A stretch of DNA of 64,000 nt. It comes from Prinsepia uniflora (Eukaryota > Streptophyta > Magnoliopsida > Rosales > Rosaceae). The stretch lies in NCBI GenBank assembly GCA_032719365.1, contig CM064867.1, forward strand, positions 58,220,601 to 58,284,600, written 5' to 3'. Shown piece by piece: positions 48,988 through 60,122 of the stretch (the first letter of the stretch is position 1; each line of letters begins with the position of its first letter). The translations under genes and the position numbers were made by a program. The notes beneath the pieces were generated by a model. The model saw nothing but the letters and a program-made list of their open reading frames with translations, made no database searches and was not told the origin of the DNA.

Positions 48988-51900
48988 TGTAACGACCCGT
49001 CCCGAATTCCGGGATTAGATTAGTGACTAATCTTGATTAGTGAAGTTGAACGGTGGTTAGTAGGGCGGAATCGGACAAAATGTGCAAAATGACCATTTTG
49101 CCCCTAGTCGTGGGCAAAATGTTGACTTTTTGATCAGGCGGTCAAACGGACTTTGACCAATGACCGTGACGTAGTTCAGGACGTCACGAGTTCATAGACA
49201 GGCGGCACGTTCGATTCCGACATCTGAGGAGAAAGTTATGATGTTCGGAAGCTGAGGGGTATTTTGGTAATTTCGCGTAGTAGGGGTCAAATGTTGACTT
49301 TTTGTTCGGGAGGTCCGATGGACAAGGGCCAAGGACCGTTACGTAGGTATCGTCGATACGAATTCAATGATAGGCGGCATGCCGAAATCGGAGATTCGAC
49401 GACGACGTTATGGTCAAGGAAACGAACTAACGAACCGAGGCTCTGATTAAAATAATAATATAATAATGAATAGTGACCATTGACTGTGCACATCCGGATG
49501 AGTGACAAGTGTCACCCATCCCTTGTTTCCAGCTCCATGTTTCCCTCCCAACACCATCATTACAACATCATCATTCCTCCTTCATCATTTTCCTTCCTTT
49601 TCCTTTGTTTTTCTTTCAAACCGTGCACAATTTGGGGAGAGGATGAACTGGGAGAATTGGCTCCCTTCCTCTGCCGTTCTTGAGAGAAAAATGATAGAGT
49701 AATGGATTGAGATATCGGGGGAAACACGAGGGGTTGTGAGTGTACTGAATTTTGGATTTTGGATTTCGGGAAAATTGGGGGGAAAATTCGAAATGGAAGA
49801 ATTAGGCCGTGAGGATCGAATTGGAGATTACCTTCAGCTTTCTGGGAGTTCCACGATCATAATTGTCGAAGAAACGAGAAGAATTGGTGCCGTTTTGGCT
49901 CTGAACGAGCTGGGTGACAGAGGAAGAAAATCGAGGTTGAGTCGTGATCGTGGAGTGTTTAGACGACGGAATTGAGGTGGGGAAACTACTTCTCATGATC
50001 CCACGATGCTTCTGGGTTCATCAATTGAAAGAAAACGGTTGTGGTTGACGAAACTCCATGGTTGCACAGTGGACGGTGTTCGAGCTTGAGTCATGATCAT
50101 TTAGTGATCAAACGACGAAATTGATGTGGGGGAATTGTTCCTCATGGTCCATTGATGCTTCTGGATGCATCAATTGGAAGAAACCTGCAGCCATTGAAGG
50201 AATCCCATGATTGGTTTCGTGTAACGAACATTTTGGAATTGGTTTCGTGTCGATCGGACACCGTCTCGATAGTGTTCGGGATGTCCGAAGGTTTTAAATT
50301 AAGTTTAAAAATAAGTAAAAATTTGAGAAAATTACGGGACATTGATAGGATGTTAATGATGAGGTTAGTGACCCTCTAATGTGATTTGGACAGGATTGAG
50401 AGTCCCGGTGATAGTGGTGTGGCCCGGGAGGGCCGATGGCACGAGTATCGAGGCATACCGTTAAAACGGTCTATGAGTGGACTTTGGTTTTATAAATTCT
50501 ATGCATGCTTAAATGTTTTATATGGATTATGGTTGTGATTGTATGATGTTGATTTGGTTGTTGGTAAATTGTACGATTTCACGTATTTCGAGGCGATTTA
50601 CGTGCTTGCACGTAAATCGAGGTTTCCGGTTTTACATGGATTTTCCATATTTATGACTTGGATATAATATGATGAAATGGTTTTGAAATTGGAAATATGA
50701 ACTCGGGCTTGAGGCCCACTTGTTTTGGAAATTTCGGACTTGGAGTCCATTTGAGAATCAGGCCGGGGGCCCAGTTGGTTAATGAAATCGGGCCAGGGGC
50801 CCAGTTGTTATGAAATCGGGCTAAGACCCATTTGAGTTATGTTATCGGGCCGTGGGCCCAGTTGATATATGAATTCGGGCCATGGGCCCAGTGAGTTTAT
50901 AAAGTCGGGCTGCGGGCCCAATTGGTTTACAAATCGGGCCGTGGGCCCAGTGGTTCATAAAATCGGGCATGAGGCCCAATTGGATTATAATGGTGATTTC
51001 GGGTCAGGGACCCTATGTTCAATAAATGTGATTTCGGGTCAGGGACCCTATGTTTAATAATTGTGATTTTGGGTGAGGGACCCTAAATGGAATTACGTGG
51101 TTTTATGGAAATTTCGGGCAGGGCCCATTGTAATGATGTGATAAAAGGATTTAATAAAACTGTTTTCCATATACCATCTGGATACAAGGATATATGATGG
51201 TCTCCTCCAGATGTCTAAGACACTGGGGAAGTCACGGTGCATTGCCTGCGAGGGGTCATTATACGGAGGAGCCGGACCATATGATGACTCAGGAGCAGGA
51301 TTGCTATGATTGACGTCATGGACGTCAGACATCAGGGATGTCAGATATATGGACCCGGAGAGACCCCGGGCAGCACGCGTAGCTTATTAAACCGTGAGAT
51401 ATGACGTCAGGGACGTCAAGCGTGTAGGACGTTAAGCATCAGGGATGCTGGTGATGGTAATGGTAAAATATGGATTAATGAATCTATGAAATGGCTTTTC
51501 GGTTGGATATGTGTTATGTGGTAAAAATGGATTATTGGTTATGAAATGGTATGTCGGGTCGGGGACCCTAAATGGTTTTGGATTTTTGGATTTATATTTA
51601 TGGCTTTGGGCGGTGGCCCACATGGTTGTTTATGTATGGTTGTGATATTCCACTGTTTTGGGCTGAGTTCCCACTCTTGGTTTTTGGTGAATGGTTTTTG
51701 GGCTAAGGCCCTAATGGCTCGGTTGAGCAAACGTTTTGGTTACTGGTTTTCGTGGCATGCATACGTTTTTGTTGGAGGGCATAAATGTCTTATAAATGTA
51801 TTTGATGAACTTATTGGTTTTTGTCCACTCACAGCTTTTGGTTTTGAATGCTCTTCAGGTTGATTACGGATGCGATTGCAGCAGAGACTGGGACATTGCA

Positions 51901-52042
51901 CACCTCCTCCATCGGTCCTTGCGCACTCTGGATGCCCCGTTTGGGCAGTGGCTCTTGGTTATCCCTTGTCTGACACCCCTTGTTGGACGGAAGCAGGGCA
52001 CATTCCACGGTAATCCCAGGGGGATTGGGATGTGTCCTATCA
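48988..52042 (+). repeat. Element 3 5' LTR
   Basis: Starts TGTAACGACCCGTCCCG and ends GGGATGTGTCCTATCA. The hairpin array is at 50704-51126, CTATGAGTGGAC at 50471-50482, GTCCACTCACAG at 51823-51834. A GC-rich stretch present in the 3' LTR (56187-56507) is replaced near 50214 by a few bases. Confidence 0.93.
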
Positions 52043-52045
52043 ACT

Positions 52046-52057
52046 TGGTATCAGAGC
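52046..52057 (+). other. Element 3 primer-binding site
   Basis: TGGTATCAGAGC, three bases after the LTR end, complementary to plant initiator tRNA-Met. Confidence 0.95.
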
Positions 52058-54954
52058 ACGGTTGCTCTTTTGTGCGCGCAGGTCGAGGGTGTGATGTCTC
52101 TTTGGGCTGCAATTCGTTATCAACCTGATAGATAGTTTTTGGGTTTGGATAGTGGATGGAGTGTGATTGGCCCGATACGCCGTGCATTAATGTGATTCGA
52201 CCCAAGTGGGGTTGATTGTGATGAACTGGTATTGTGGGACCGTCAGTTCGGTCATGTGATATTGGATTGTTGTGCTGCTAGGTGCAGCCAGGTTCGGGGA
52301 ACCTCACGTGAGTAATGGTTTAAAAATGTGAACCCTGGTGGTGGTTGCTAGTGTGAGGGATGTTGGTTCATCGGGGTTAGCCGATGACCTAGTGGTGGAA
52401 CCCACGTTGATGGGATGGTAGGATTGGATCTGACGTCTATACGATGTCAGGACCGCGGGGTCGGTCAGGTTGTGAGTTTTATATTACGGAAAGTGGTTGG
52501 GTTCGGGTGAACCATAGGGTGTAATGGTGGAATTCGAGTATATGATGGATTCAAAAGGTAAACCTTAATAATGATTAGTGGATGAGAACTTGTGCTGCGA
52601 TGAGCGGCTGAGGTCATGGATGACCATGTGGATGGCTCTGGTGAGTCTAGGCAGAACTATGGGATTCGATCTACGGATACGGTTCTGAGATAAATTATGG
52701 AATCCCGTGTTGGATCGGGTATTGGTGTGATGTGTGGATGCGGATCTCGATAGCAATGACAGTTAGTCGGTAGTCATATGGAGATGACTGGCTATCGAGG
52801 GTAATTAGTGTGGTTATAATCCTTGGGGATCAGGGGACGTTCAGGGAACGTTCATTTTCCTGATATGGATTGTCAGAATAGTGGTACCCATAGTCGTGAG
52901 GTACAGGATCGTCGTTCGGTATGAACGGAGATCCAGGGTTGTCGTATTTGCACAAGGTGTGCAGTATGGATGTTTGTGGGTTGGTACTTTTGTGCTGATG
53001 CTAGTATGGATGCCTGTGTGCTGATACTAGTGTTGTTGATAGTATGTTGGTGCTGGTACTAGCGCTGGTGCTAGTGTCGGTAATGGTGTTTACGATGAGC
53101 CACAAGTTGGGGTGTGACTCCGTCCTGATGAACATATGTTCAGTCTTTGAGATTCGGTAGTGGTTGAGTGATGGACTGGATGAGATCCAGTTAAGATTGT
53201 GATGTGTTGGGATAAGTCCCAATGGTGGTGAGATAACCAGTAAGGAGTGGATTAAAAAGGTATAAATGAGAACTTGGGAAACCGAGTGTTGAACCTGTAA
53301 AGGTTGGGATGTGCGAACGGGACAATAACGGATCGATTGTGGACACGTGGTTGTCCAAGTGAGTTGGGGATGTAGGGAGTCCAGTGGTTGGACTTGACGT
53401 CTCGTTGGGAGTAGGTCTGCTTCCAACATGGTTGGAACCTTAGACTCGAGGAGCGTTATGATTGGGGAACGAGAGTGGTGCTCGTTTTTGGTGATTGGTA
53501 TTCCGAAGTCATTGGGGTTGACTTCTTGCTTTCTGCCCTGGCAAACATTGACTGTAGTTACCAGTACGTTGAGCGTGTATTGGTTGGTGAGCCCATGTGT
53601 GTTGTGGGGTCATCAGGGGGAGTTGCGTATCCAATATTAGGTAAACGAGATTTTTCATTTTCTGCTTGGTGGCAGACGATGTTGGGGTACATGGCGTGGT
53701 GAGTGCAGTGAGTTTTGTTGCATCCACGTAGGATGAGTATTGGTGTCATCATTTTGGATCATCCTTGGTTTTCCTAGGTGGAATGACAAGGATCGATACG
53801 AACTTGGGTGTATGAGTCGTAAATGACGGGGTTGAACTTTTTTTCGAAGTGGGGCCCGTATGGTATTCTACTCGGGTGAGTAGGTTTTCAAGGTAGTTGA
53901 ATTTTGTCAACCTTAGACGTGTGGAGGTTGGATTGGCTTCCCTATGAAGTCAATCAAGTGTATTGAGCAGGTAACCGGTAGGTTTGGTTTTGATGTGTCT
54001 TGGTAAATGTGAATGAGATTTCGGGATTTGGAATCGAATTTCTGGGTGACGATTCAGGATTCGATTTTGGAACTTGAAAGTATATTTCTGGATTTGGGTA
54101 CGGAATGATTATTCCAAATGCTAGCTTACGTAATAATGATTTCGGATTCGGATTTGGATAAGAGTTAAAAATGTGATGTCTGGGTTTGGATTCGGGATTT
54201 CTTACGAAATTGCGGATTTGAATTCGGAATTAGAACTAGATGATGGGTGGAGTTTCATTTTGTCTCATACTGGATTGGGCAAATGTACTCTATTATTGGA
54301 AAGTGTTTGGCTACGACCTAGGTGGTTGTAGTCTGGTCGATGGGTTATACCCGAGGTATGTCGGTGAGCGTGTTGGTAGTCGGATTGGTTCCGATACCAT
54401 GAGATTAGTTGTGGGCCGGACATTACTATGCAATAGGTCATGGTATTTCCGATGTGTTTAATTACACACAGATCGTGTGAAAGGTCGGTAAATGTTTAGT
54501 AAGTCAAGTACGTTGGTGGCATGTGTAGCCACAAGTGAGTCTAGTGTCAGTTTACGACTGACAACAACTGTGTGGTGACAGTTTGTCAGGATGTGTCAAC
54601 ATAGATTGTTGAGTGGGGTCAGCTGACTCATAGTGGGAGTGGGAAAGGAACCGTCGAGTTGTTGCGTCAACGAGAGGGTAGTTTGGACAAGTGGTGTCAA
54701 ATTCGAAACAAGTAGTTTCAGTCATTCGACGGGGTCGAATGTAGTCATTGCGTTTTGAGTATTCGTGGTACGTAGAGTGCAGACAAGTTTTGTCTGGTTA
54801 GTTGGTGTACGGGTGTACACGTGTTACAAGGTCGATTCCACTTTCCACGGGGTGTTTGTGGAATCAGGATAGTCGAGTTTCGAGAGCGAAACTAATTAAG
54901 GAGGGAAGTACGTTTGAGTTTAGATCGGTTGGAATTTCGAGGACGAAATTTATT

Positions 54955-54966
54955 AAGAAGGGAAGA
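54955..54966 (+). other. Element 3 polypurine tract
   Basis: AAGAAGGGAAGA followed by T and the 3' LTR start TGTAACG at 54968. Confidence 0.88.
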
Positions 54967-56757
54967 TTGTAACGACCCGTCCCGAATTCCGGGATTAGAT
55001 TAGTGATTAATCTTGATTAGTGAAGTTGAACGGTGGTTAGTAGGGCGGAATCGGACAAAATGTGCAAAATGACCGTTTTGCCCCTGGTCGTGGGCAAAAT
55101 GTTGACTTTTTGATCGGGCGGTCAAACGGACTTTGACCGATGACCGTGACGTAGTTCAGGACGTCACGAGTTCATAGACAGGCGGCACGTTCGATTCCGA
55201 CATCTGAGGAGAAAGTTATGATGTTCGGAAGCTGAGGGGTATTTTGGTAATTTCGAGTAGTAGGGGTCAAATGTTGACTTTTTGACCGGGAGGTCCGATG
55301 GACGAGGGCCAAGGACCGTTACGTAGGTATCGTCGATACGAATCCAATGACAGGCGGCATTCCGAAATCGGAGATTCGACGACGACGTTATGGTCAAGGA
55401 AACGAACTAACGAACCGAGGCTCCGATTAAAATAATAATATAATAATGAATAGTGACCGTTGACTGTGCACATCCGGATGAGTGACAAGTGTCACCCATC
55501 CCTTGTTTCCAGCTCCATGTTTCCCTCCCAACACCATCATTACAACATCATCATTCCTCCTTCATCATTTTCCTTCCTTTTCCTTTGTTTTTCTTTCAAA
55601 CCGTGCACAATTTGGGGAGAGGATGAACTGGGAGAATTGGCTCCCTTCCTCTGCCCTTCTTGAGAGAAAAATGATAGAGTAATGGATTGAGATATCGGGG
55701 GAAACACGAGGGGTTGTGAGTGTACTGAATTTTGGATTTCGGGAAAATTGGGGGGAAAATTCGAAATGGAAGAATTAGGCCGTGAGGATCGAATTGGAGA
55801 TTACCTTCAGCTTTCTGGGAGTTCCACGATCATAATTGTCGAAGAAACGAGAAGAATTGGTGCCGTTTTGGCTCTGAACAAGCTGGGTGATAGAGGAAGA
55901 AAATCGAGGTTGAGTTGTGATCGTGGAGTGTTTAGACGACGGAATTGAGGTGGGGAAACTACTTCTCATGATCCCACGATGCTTCTGGGTTCATCAATTG
56001 AAAGAAAACGGTTGTGGTTGACGAAACTCCACGGTTGCACAGTGGACGGTGTTCGAGCTTGAGTCGTGATCATTTAGTGATCAAACGACGAAATTGATGT
56101 GGGGGAATTGTTCCTCATGGTCCATTGATGCTTCTGGATGCATCAATTGGAAGAAACCTGCAGCCATTGAAGGAATCCCATGATTGAACAGTGACCGGAG
56201 TGTTCTTCGTGTTCATCGTGGAATCGATGGAATCTGGGTAAGTGTTCGTGTAATTGAGTTTACAGAACTTAAATTAGACTTAAAACGAAACTAACTGAAT
56301 GCTCAATTGAAGGAATCAAGGCTGAATTGATGGACATTAAACCGGGTCGTCTCGCGGGTAAATTGGACCCGTTTACCAGACATACGGGTTAGGACGATGC
56401 ACTGTAGCAGGCGCATGAGTTTCACGCGCAGCCACTCACGGCGGCGCGTGACGGCGCGTGGGCACGAATCTCGAGGTGAGGTCAACATGACTTTTGTCCT
56501 ATTTAATGTAACGAACATTTTGGAATTGGTTTCGTGTCGATCGGACACCGTCTCGATAGTGTTCGGGATGTCCGAAGGTTTTAAATTAAGTTTAAAAATA
56601 AGTAAAAATTCGGGAAAATTACGGGACTTTGATAGGATGTTAATGATAAGGTTAGTGACCCTCTAATGTAATTTGGACAGGATTGGGAGTCCCGGTGATA
56701 ATGGTGTGGCCCGGGAGGGCCGGTGGCACGCGTATCGAGGCATACCGTTAAAACGGT

Positions 56758-56769
56758 CTGTGAGTGGAC
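56758..56769 (+). promoter_or_regulatory. CTGTGAGTGGAC: left inverted motif / donor-like site
   Basis: Exact inverse of 58110-58121. It also contains GTGAGTGG, a good match to a 5' splice site. Confidence 0.5.
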
Positions 56770-56990
56770 TTTGGTTTTATAAATTCTATGCATGCTTAAA
56801 TGTTTTATATGGATTATGGTTGTGATTGTATGATGTTGATTTGGTTGTTGGTAAATTGTACGATTTCACGTATTTCGAGGCGATTTACGTGCTTGCACGT
56901 AAATCGAGGTTTCTGGTTTTACATGGATTTTCCATATTTATGACTTGGATATAATATGATGAAATGGTTTTGAAATTGGAAATATGAACT

Positions 56991-57414
56991 CGGGCTTGAG
57001 GCCCACTTGTTTTGTAAATTTCGGACTTGGAGTCCATTTGAGAATCGGGCCGGGGGCCCAGTTGGTTAATGAAATCGGGCCAGGGGCCCAGTTGTTATGA
57101 AATCGGGCTAAGGCCCATTTGAGTTATGTTATCGGGCCAGGGGTCCAGTTGATTTATGAATTCGGGCCGTGGGCCCAGTGGGTTTATAAAGTCGGGTTGC
57201 GGGCCCAATTGGTTTACAAATCGGGCCGTGGGCCCAGTGGTTCATAAAATCGGGCATGAGGCCCAATTGGATTATAATGGTGATTTCGGGTCAGGGACCC
57301 TATGTTCAATAAATGTGATTTCGGGTCAGGGACCCTATGTTTAATAATTGTGATTTTGGGTCAGGGACCCTAAATAGAATTACGTGGTTTTATGGAAATT
57401 TCGGGCAGGGCCCA
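56991..57414 (+). repeat. Serial mini-hairpin array (about 14 units)
   Basis: Units spaced about 30 bp read, in order: GGGCTTGAGGCCC, GGACTTGGAGTCC, GGGCCGGGGGCCC, GGGCCAGGGGCCC, GGGCTAAGGCCC, GGGCCAGGGGTCC, GGGCCGTGGGCCC, GGGTTGCGGGCCC, GGGCCGTGGGCCC, GGGCATGAGGCCC, three GGGTCAGGGACCC, and GGGCAGGGCCC. Most pair as 5-bp stems with a 3-nt loop; spacers are A/T-rich. Confidence 0.9.
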
Positions 57415-57597
57415 TTGTAATGATGTGATAAAAGGATTTAATAAAACTGTTTTCCATATACCATCTGGATACAAGGATATATGATGGTCTCCTCCAGATG
57501 TCTGGGACACTGGGGAAGTCACGGTGCATTGCCTGCGAGGGGTCATTACACGGAGCAGCCGGACCGTATGATGACTCAGGAGCAGGATTGCTATGAT

Positions 57598-57736
57598 TGA
57601 CGTCAGGGACGTCAGACATCAGGGATGTCAGATATATGGACCCGGAGAGACCCCGGGCAGCACGCGTAGCTTATTAAACCGTGAGATATGACGTCAGGGA
57701 CGTCAAGCGTCTGGGACGCTAAGCATCAGGGATGCT
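57598..57736 (+). repeat. Second hairpin series with NGG loops
   Basis: TGACGTC-AGG-GACGTCA occurs at 57598-57614 and again at 57689-57705, then AGCGTC-TGG-GACGCT at 57706-57720 and AGCATC-AGG-GATGCT at 57722-57736. All are perfect 6-7 bp stems with a three-base loop. Confidence 0.9.
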
Positions 57737-58109
57737 GGTGATGGTAATGGTAAAATATGGATTAATGAATCTATGAAATGGCTTTTCGGTTGGATATGTG
57801 TTATGTGGTAAAAATGGATTATTGGTTATGAAATGGTATGTCGGGTCGGGGACCCTAAATGGTTTTTGATTTTTGGATTTATATTTATGGCTTTGGGCGG
57901 TGGCCCACATGGTTGTTTATGTATGGTTGTGATATTCCACTGTTTTGGGCTGAGTTCCCACACTTGGTTTTTGGTGAACGGTTTTTGGGCTAAGGCCCTA
58001 ATGGCTCGGTTGAGCAAACGTTTTGGTTACTGGTTTTCGTGGCATGCATACGTTTTTATTGGAGGGCATAAATGTCTTATAAATGTATTTGATGAACTTA
58101 TTGGTTTTT

Positions 58110-58121
58110 GTCCACTCACAG
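58110..58121 (+). promoter_or_regulatory. GTCCACTCACAG: right inverted motif / acceptor-like site
   Basis: Preceded by a T-rich run (TTATTGGTTTTT) and ending CACAG, which is a credible 3' splice site. It is the exact inverse of 56758-56769, 1.34 kb upstream. Confidence 0.5.
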
Positions 58122-60122
58122 CTTTTGGTTTTAATGCCCTTCAGGTTGATTACGGATGCGATTGCAGCAGAGACTGGGACATTGCACACCTTCTCCATCG
58201 GTCCTTGCGCACTCTGGATGCCCCGTTTGGGCAGTGGCTCTTGGTTATCCCTTGTCTGACACCCCTTGTTGGACGGGAGCAGGGCACATTCCACGGTAAT
58301 CCCAGGGGGATTGGGATGGGTCCTGTCACGATCTTTGCTAAAACCTGCATCCGCGATCAACTTGAAGGGTATTAAAATCCATAAAAGCTGTTAATAGACA
58401 AAACAATAGTTAATAAAAACGGTTTATATAAATCGCATTTATACCATTCACGTAAAAGCATGCATGCATCATAAAACAGCATTTCAAATACTTTCTCGAA
58501 AGCAAAACGTATTTCTTCCCAAATCGAATTTCAGTGAAAAATGCTTCTCAATCTAAGCCATTACTTCAATAGAGTCTCAGCCCAAAACCAAATCATACAG
58601 GGTCTCAGCCCAAAACCAAATCACAGAAAACAAGTACAGGGTCTCAGCCCAAATCAAAAGCCATGTGGGATCTATGCCCTCTATCATCATCCTCAATGTC
58701 AGTCACGATTCCAATCCTAGCAAATGTGCAAATAGCTCAGGACCACTCACAATCCTAAAATGTCGTCGTGAACAAATCACCCACCGCGACCGTCTCTAGA
58801 TCATCCTGAACACATCACCGATCAATCTCAGAGAATAACATTAGCACTCCTAAGTCAAGTCTCCCTCGACCATAGCCTCCAACGGCTGCTCGACAACAGG
58901 CAGTGCATCGTGACCTCTCCGAAAGGAACACATTCGCAGTCCAGAGGCGAGCCTCATACCACCCGGGACTCAAACACGAATGTCATCATCGACCGCGACT
59001 CTAACCCGATTGTCCGGGACTCTAACCCGAAATTTCATCAATAGGGCTTCAAGCCTGCAACATCACCAAATGGGTCATAACCCAAAATATTACCAATTGG
59101 GTCACAGCCCGAATACCAGTGTCCAATGACACTTCATAACCCAGGATTCCTCAAATCCTATCAAATCTAAGACTAGGTCTCATGCCCGAAAATAATCCAC
59201 GATTCCTCGAATCCTGTCAAATCCACAACTAGGTCTCACGCCCGAAATATCTTTTATAAATCTCATAGCTAGGTCGTAGCCCCACTTATCCCGAGTTTGA
59301 CTATACTCTAAGTCAAACCTCAAATCAACTAGGTCGTATGCCCGAAAGATATTTCCAAATACGAAAACCATTTTCCCATTTTTAAACCACTTTCAAATCA
59401 CCGTTCAACTGAGACTCGTGCCCTAATCTCAATTTCACGCATCTCCGTGAAAATCCTCCAAAACCGTAACTCAGTTCATCGGTTTCACACATCTTCGTGA
59501 AACCTTTGGAATCACATATAACTCATGCACGTAGTATATCCAGCCGAAGCCCAAATATCATATAAAATATAAATCTAGAACTATGTGCAATACGGCATTT
59601 TCTACGAAAATGCCCAACAAATCATATTTAAAACGCATGCACTCATGGTATCTCAAATCATGTTCATAAACACATATAAAACATTTATGCATGGATCATA
59701 TTCATAAAACAAAGTCCACTCACAGACCGTCCAAGCTACGCCTCGAAACACGTGTCATAAGCCTTTCTGGGTCATTCAGACCTGTCCAAAACACACTCAA
59801 AGGTTACTACCAACCTAGACAAGTCCTAATCAAGAACCCCCAACATTCTCAGGAAAGTTAACGTCTCCCGAACACGCTTCCCTAAGCTTTAAAATTCAAT
59901 TTGACCAACCTAACGATCTCTGATCGACTCGAAACTACCACCATTGGATTCGTATCGTAAAAACCTTTACAATGGTCTTGGTCCCACCTTGAAATATGTG
60001 CCCACGCGGCCCCACGCACGGGTCAAAGGTACGATCAATGTTGACCAAAAAGTCAATGCTGACGTCAGTAGTTAAAGTCAACGTTGACGTCACTACTAAT
60101 GTCAGCATGATGTCACCTGACA

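Larger units (their letters stand above)
52043..54967 (+). other. Element 3 internal region, decayed gag-pol
   Basis: After the PBS the region has no long frame. The frame at 53475-53702 contains GVDFLLSALANIDC...VLVGEPMCVVGSSGGV, which resembles the end of a Gypsy protease (the GMDWL..H.A.IDC pattern) and the linker after it; this is a weak match by eye. Further on, 53740-53900 aligns with 16640-16830 of element 2. At 54933-54956 NFEDEIY-stop is readable, followed by the PPT. RT, RNase H and integrase are absent. Confidence 0.65.
48988..58328 (+). mobile_element. Element 3: complete, young non-autonomous Gypsy-type element
   Basis: 5' LTR 48988-52042 (3055 bp), PBS 52046-52057, internal 52043-54967 (2925 bp), PPT 54955-54966, 3' LTR 54968-58328 (3361 bp). 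CGATC flanks it perfectly (48983-48987 and 58329-58333). The LTRs run TG...CA and differ by few substitutions, one 9-bp indel and a roughly 320-bp deletion in the 5' LTR. The LTRs together are over twice the length of the internal region and no ORF is intact. The structure fits a large-LTR non-autonomous derivative (LARD-like) of a Ty3/Gypsy element that moved recently. Confidence 0.95.
54968..58328 (+). repeat. Element 3 3' LTR (longer, ancestral form)
   Basis: 3361 bp ending GGGATGGGTCCTGTCA. It retains the GC-rich block (56400-56500, GGCGGCGCGTGACGGCGCGTGGG) that other family members share and the 5' LTR lost. The main hairpin array is at 56991-57414, the second hairpin series at 57598-57736, and the bounding inverted motifs at 56758-56769 and 58110-58121. 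Confidence 0.93.
48841..60122 (-). mobile_element. Minus-strand giant LTR, split by element 3 and truncated
   Basis: The LTR end TGACAGGATCTATCCCAATC begins at 48841. The LTR continues to 48987, is interrupted by element 3, resumes at 58334 (after the duplicated CGATC) and runs to 60122, where a plus-strand LTR starts. About 1.94 kb is present, covering the end and hairpin zone (repeats of GGGTCTCAGCCC type near 58570-59340). The LTR start lies beyond 60122 or is lost. No PBS adjoins 48841, so it is a solo or 3' LTR. Confidence 0.75.

Noticed and set aside
52046..52120. tRNA gene near the TGGTATCAGAGC sequences
   Set aside because: Only the 12-nt complement of a tRNA 3' end is present; there is no cloverleaf. 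These are retrotransposon primer-binding sites.
56991..57414. CRISPR-like array
   Set aside because: Regular spacing of about 30 bp suggests it at first, but the repeat itself varies, spacers are related to each other, and the context is a plant LTR.
57833..58375. 180-codon plus-strand open frame in the 3' LTR of element 3
   Set aside because: It spans the LTR hairpin units, crosses the LTR end and runs into the neighbouring LTR. The 5' LTR version breaks at 51863. It matches no family and is an accident of composition.
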